Below are positions 61,000 to 64,000 of a stretch of DNA of 64,000 nucleotides, piece by piece. Numbering within the stretch: the stretch's first letter is position 1; every line of letters begins with the position of its first letter. The position numbers were made by a program, and so were the translations under genes. The notes beneath the pieces were generated by a model. It was given only the letters and a program-made list of their open reading frames with translations. It did no database searches and was not told the origin of the DNA. The stretch is from contig JAIMBT010000006.1 in the NCBI GenBank assembly GCA_023511295.1, positions 62,001 to 126,000 on the forward strand, read 5' to 3'. Origin of the DNA: Alicyclobacillus sp. (lineage in GTDB: Bacteria; Bacillota; Bacilli; Alicyclobacillales; Alicyclobacillaceae).

Positions 61000-61962
61000 T
61001 CAGGTGTCGAGGACCGATTCGTCAAACGCCGCGTCCACTGAGATGGGCCGCGACAACAGACCGTCTTCCACCAGGTAGGCGACAAACCGCTCCAACTGCG
61101 CGCGGTTCTTCCCAACTCCGTACGGCCAGATGTCGCCGTCCATCTCGCGCAACGCGTGTTCCGCCGACGCCACCGCAAACGGCAGCGTCGCCCCGAGCTT
61201 GATGGTCTCGACGAGGTTCGCCACCGCCGCGTCCTTGATCTGCGCGAGGGTGTCGTACAGGGTCCGCGGCAGCGCGGGGTCCGCCGCCACCACCTCCTTG
61301 CGGACGGTGACGAGGTGCATGATGGGGAACACGCCGGTCCGCCGGTAGAACGCGCGCTCCTCTGCCCAAGCGTCCGGGAACAGCCGGCGGATGCGGCCCG
61401 CGCGCCCATCGAGCGGGAAGTACGCGGCCGGCGGCCGGCGCGCGGACATGACCGCGTCCACTTCGCCCTCAATCAACCCTTCAAACAGATTCTCCGCCTT
61501 ACCACGGACGGCGGGCACCGGCACGTCGATGCGCTCCGGCCGATACGTCACCCATTCGACGTCATCCGGGCCAAGACCCCATTCGTCGCGGAACCAGCCG
61601 CGGACCCACACCGCCGCGGTCATTTGGAACTCCGGGAAGCCGAAGCGGCACCCCTTCAGTTGCGACGGATGTTCGATGGGGCTGTCGCTCCGCACGTACA
61701 GAGCGTTGTGGCGAAACGACCGCGACAGGAAGACCGGAATCCCGGTCAACCGCTGCTCCCCCCGGTCGAGGGCAATCAGGTACGACGCCAGGGAAGTCTC
61801 CGCTACGTCGTACGGTGCATCCGTCAATTGCCGTTGAAAGATTTCCTCGATGGTTGCCTGCTCCGGGCGAACCTCGTAGCCCGGAAGGACGGTTTGACCG
61901 GACAGCAACGGGGCTGTCCGGTCGCTCGTCGACATGGCAACCGACAACGTGCGGTCCGCCAT
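61000..61962 (-). CDS. 4,5-dihydroxyphthalate-decarboxylase-like protein (type-2 binding-protein fold)
   Basis: The 320-residue protein resembles proteins annotated as 4,5-dihydroxyphthalate decarboxylase: RTLSVAMSTSDRTAPLLSG start, GYEVRPEQATIEEIFQRQL, YDVAETSLASYLIAL, and SQLKGCRFGFPEFQMTA. The fold is that of ABC-type substrate-binding proteins (NMT1-like), but it has no signal peptide or lipobox, so it is cytosolic and more likely an enzyme. It could decarboxylate an aromatic acid. ATG 61962 follows AAGGAGG by 8 bases. It starts 122 bases after the MFS importer and ends 25 bases before the [2Fe-2S] subunit. Confidence 0.8.
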   Translation of the reverse strand: MADRTLSVAMSTSDRTAPLLSGQTVLPGYEVRPEQATIEEIFQRQLTDAPYDVAETSLASYLIALDRGEQRLTGIPVFLSRSFRHNALYVRSDSPIEHPSQLKGCRFGFPEFQMTAAVWVRGWFRDEWGLGPDDVEWVTYRPERIDVPVPAVRGKAENLFEGLIEGEVDAVMSARRPPAAYFPLDGRAGRIRRLFPDAWAEERAFYRRTGVFPIMHLVTVRKEVVAADPALPRTLYDTLAQIKDAAVANLVETIKLGATLPFAVASAEHALREMDGDIWPYGVGKNRAQLERFVAYLVEDGLLSRPISVDAAFDESVLDT

Positions 61963-62084
61963 GGGAGAACGCCTCCTTTGGTGTTGCTTTGTCGCGTACG
62001 TATCTGTCGCCTGGCCTCCGCCGGTCGCAGGAGCGGCGGATTCGAGGAACGCCTGTTCCAAAGCCGCTCCCTCCTGGGAGTCGC

Positions 62085-63344
62085 CTATTCCGGAAGCGGC
62101 TGACCCTTGGTCTCCGGCAACAGCAGGGCCGCGACAATCCCGAGGATGTAAATCAACCCGAACACGGTCGCAGCCGTGCCGTATCCGCCGAAGGTCTGAA
62201 TCAAGACCGAAGCGACAATCGGGCCGAACATCGCCAGGTAGCGCGCGCCGTTGAAGATGACGCTGACCGCCGTCGCGCGCGCTGCCGTCGGGAACAGCTC
62301 GGGCGGTTGAATCGTGTACCAACTGTAGAGACCAGAGGTGAGGAACCCGTTGAGCAGTTGCAGCCACAGCACCAGAGCCAGGTTGTGTACCACCATAAAC
62401 ACGACCGGGGTGATGATGAGCGATCCGATAAAATACAACGCGGTGGTCCACTTCCGCCCCCACGCGTCGGCGAGAAAGCCGAACAGGATACACCCGGCAA
62501 TTTCACCGATGTTGTAGAGGATGCCAGCGAGCCCGGCGTAGTACGCGGACTTCAGTCCCGCCTGCGTCGCGATTTGGCCGACGTACGACGGCACCCAGGA
62601 AGAGATGGCCCACCAGCCGACCGTGATCGAGATGGAGACCAAGAGGCCGACCAACAGGTCGCGCCCGTAACGTCCCTTCCAGATGACGCTGAGCTTCACG
62701 GACGACTTCTGCGCCTGAATCCACTGGTGCGACTCCGGGATCTTGCGCGCGGAGACGAACACCACCAGCGCGGGCAAGATGCCGATGACGTAGATCCAAC
62801 GCCAAGACAGGCCCAGTTGCCCGCCCAGCAGCCACCAGATACCGGACGCGATGAGCGCCCCGAGGGAGAATCCAGACTGCAAGAGGCCGGCGCCTTTGGT
62901 CCGCGCCTCCGGCGGCCACGTCTCCGCGAGGAGCGATGTCCCGACACCCCACTCGGCGCCGATGCCGATACCTGTCAAGAACCGCGTCAATGCAAGGGCC
63001 CACCAGGAACCCACCAACGCGCTCGATCCTGTGAACACGGCGTAGATGAGAATCGCCCAGATCATCGTCTTGCGCCGACCGATGTGATCTCCGACAATCC
63101 CGCCCAAAATGCCGCCAGTCGCCCAACCCAGCAGGGTAAAGGACACGAGGAACCCCGCGTACCGCGGCGTCGCGGCTAACTGGCTCGGTCCGAGCAAGCT
63201 GTGCAATGCCGGAACCATGGTGAGGATGAGTGCGTAGACTTCGTAACCGTCAAACAACCAAAACAAGAGGGTGAGGCCGAGCACGCCCCACTCGCGCCGC
63301 CCGAGCGACCGCTGCGGAATTTCCCGCGCTGCAACGCTGTTCAT
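62085..63344 (-). CDS. AAHS-type MFS importer (aromatic acid:H+ symporter family)
   Basis: The 419-residue protein has 12 membrane segments. LFDGYEVYAL near residue 30 corresponds to the DGFD motif of aromatic acid transporters such as PcaK. Motif A GDHIGRRKT and the LTGIGIGAEWGVG region are also of this family. It would import an aromatic or heteroaromatic carboxylate with protons. Its ATG overlaps the stop of the FAD subunit gene (ATGA), so the importer is translated with the hydroxylase genes. No ribosome site of its own is clear. Confidence 0.9.
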   Translation of the reverse strand: MNSVAAREIPQRSLGRREWGVLGLTLLFWLFDGYEVYALILTMVPALHSLLGPSQLAATPRYAGFLVSFTLLGWATGGILGGIVGDHIGRRKTMIWAILIYAVFTGSSALVGSWWALALTRFLTGIGIGAEWGVGTSLLAETWPPEARTKGAGLLQSGFSLGALIASGIWWLLGGQLGLSWRWIYVIGILPALVVFVSARKIPESHQWIQAQKSSVKLSVIWKGRYGRDLLVGLLVSISITVGWWAISSWVPSYVGQIATQAGLKSAYYAGLAGILYNIGEIAGCILFGFLADAWGRKWTTALYFIGSLIITPVVFMVVHNLALVLWLQLLNGFLTSGLYSWYTIQPPELFPTAARATAVSVIFNGARYLAMFGPIVASVLIQTFGGYGTAATVFGLIYILGIVAALLLPETKGQPLPE

Positions 63345-64000
63345 TCTTCCACCTCCTGGGCAATCGCCCGGAATGTCAGCGTGCCTGCAATGGCGCGCCG
63401 CACCAACACGTCGACCATGGCGGTGCGGTACGCCGCGCTCGCCCGGACGTCCGAGATGGGCTGCGCCGCCTCCGCGTACCGCCGCGCCACGGACGCAACG
63501 ACCCCGTCCACGTCGCGGAGAGCAGCGCCGTCGGCGACCGCCAGTCCCTGAAGCGACGCATCCACTTCGGGCAATGAAAACGGCACCGGGTTTGCCGCGC
63601 CAACGGCAACCTGTGCAAAGGACACGCGTCCTTCGTCGACCTGCGCCACGGCAGCGGCTGACACCAGCGAGATGTCCGTCCCGCCGCGCTGGTCGAGCCG
63701 CAAAAACTGCTGCGGTCGCCCCAGCACACGCGCCGGGATGCGGACCTCCGTCAACAGCTCACCCGGTTCGAGCGCTGTCTGTCGGGGACCGCGCAGGAAG
63801 GTGCGAACTGGCATCCGCCGTCGCCCACCGAGCGATTGCAACGCGACCACGGCGTCGTAGGCCACCAGCGGTACGGCCATGTCCGCCGCCGGCGACGCAT
63901 TGACAAGATTGCCGCCGATGGAGGCGCGGTTCTGAATCTGCCACCCGCCGACCACCCGCGCGGCCTGCTGCAAGGCGGGTACTGCCGCGCACAACCCGTG
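63341..64000 (-). CDS. Xanthine-oxidase-family FAD-binding subunit, partial (N-terminus beyond the right edge)
   Basis: The last 219 residues of a CoxM-type subunit are present and the frame is open at base 64000. The family block IGGNLVNASPAADMAVPLVAY binds FAD, and GGTDISLVSAAAVAQVD follows. Such proteins are about 280-290 residues long, so roughly 60-70 residues are missing. It completes the three-part molybdenum hydroxylase. The MFS gene start overlaps its stop by 4 bases. Confidence 0.92.
   Translation of the reverse strand, partial: HGLCAAVPALQQAARVVGGWQIQNRASIGGNLVNASPAADMAVPLVAYDAVVALQSLGGRRRMPVRTFLRGPRQTALEPGELLTEVRIPARVLGRPQQFLRLDQRGGTDISLVSAAAVAQVDEGRVSFAQVAVGAANPVPFSLPEVDASLQGLAVADGAALRDVDGVVASVARRYAEAAQPISDVRASAAYRTAMVDVLVRRAIAGTLTFRAIAQEVEE

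Overview
The window is about 64 kb of GC-rich DNA (low-to-mid 60s % by eye) from a Gram-positive, Bacillales-type chromosome. Indicators are strong AGGAGG ribosome sites with many GTG/TTG starts, Bacillus-type family members (HelD, PepF, FabL-like reductase, PpaC, LplJ, YjgC-type formate dehydrogenase with a DUF1641 partner and FdhD, KipI/KipA/YcsF, a YtrA-like GntR with its ABC transporter) and an S-layer-homology protein. GC content together with an apparent unusual-fatty-acid operon points to Alicyclobacillaceae (Alicyclobacillus or a relative). That placement is inference. No rRNA, tRNA, CRISPR array, prophage or insertion sequence was seen.

Layout. (1) 1-11 kb: a HelD-type helicase cut by the left edge, a DHA2 drug exporter, oligoendopeptidase F, an AarF/UbiB kinase-like protein, an APH-fold protein and a secreted SLH/YcdB protein. 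(2) 11.2-18.2 kb, minus strand: acp, acyl-AMP ligase, acyl-CoA dehydrogenase, zinc dehydrogenase and FabL-type enoyl reductase. They are packed with 4-base overlaps or short gaps behind their own extended -10 promoter, with a FapR-like palindrome at the start site. Upstream and coupled to each other lie an APS kinase and an Fsr-type exporter. The set looks like a dedicated branch feeding fatty acid synthesis, plausibly an alicyclic starter unit. (3) 18.3-29.8 kb: a sulfotransferase (partner for the APS kinase), an OmpR-type two-component system, a SurA-N chaperone-like protein, a fatty acid hydroxylase, MsrB, an OatA-like O-acyltransferase, PpaC, a glutaredoxin and a DedA protein. (4) 30-39 kb: a cytochrome P450 remnant, a VanW protein, a YtrA-type regulator and ABC transporter with recognisable promoter and operator, a penicillin-acylase-family enzyme, a glutathione peroxidase and a YfmJ-type oxidoreductase. 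(5) 39-46 kb: the formate dehydrogenase operon, an MFS protein preceded by a pair of palindromes, and an FTR1 iron permease. (6) 46-52 kb: Rieske protein, CorA-type channel with GIN in place of GMN, and a CitA/CitB-type two-component system divergent from an ACS-family MFS importer.

(7) 52-64 kb, minus strand: twelve genes that look like one catabolic unit. They are an FAD subunit of a molybdenum hydroxylase (cut by the right edge), an AAHS-type aromatic acid importer, a 4,5-dihydroxyphthalate-decarboxylase-like protein, the [2Fe-2S] and molybdenum subunits, a fumarate-reductase-like flavoprotein, a single-domain FrdB-like [2Fe-2S] protein, PxpB, PxpC, PxpA, an OsmC protein and a lipoate ligase. 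A simple reading is import of an N-heteroaromatic acid, hydroxylation to a lactam, ring reduction, and ATP-driven lactam opening by PxpABC. The combination is not one I recognise as a described pathway, and the substrate is unknown.
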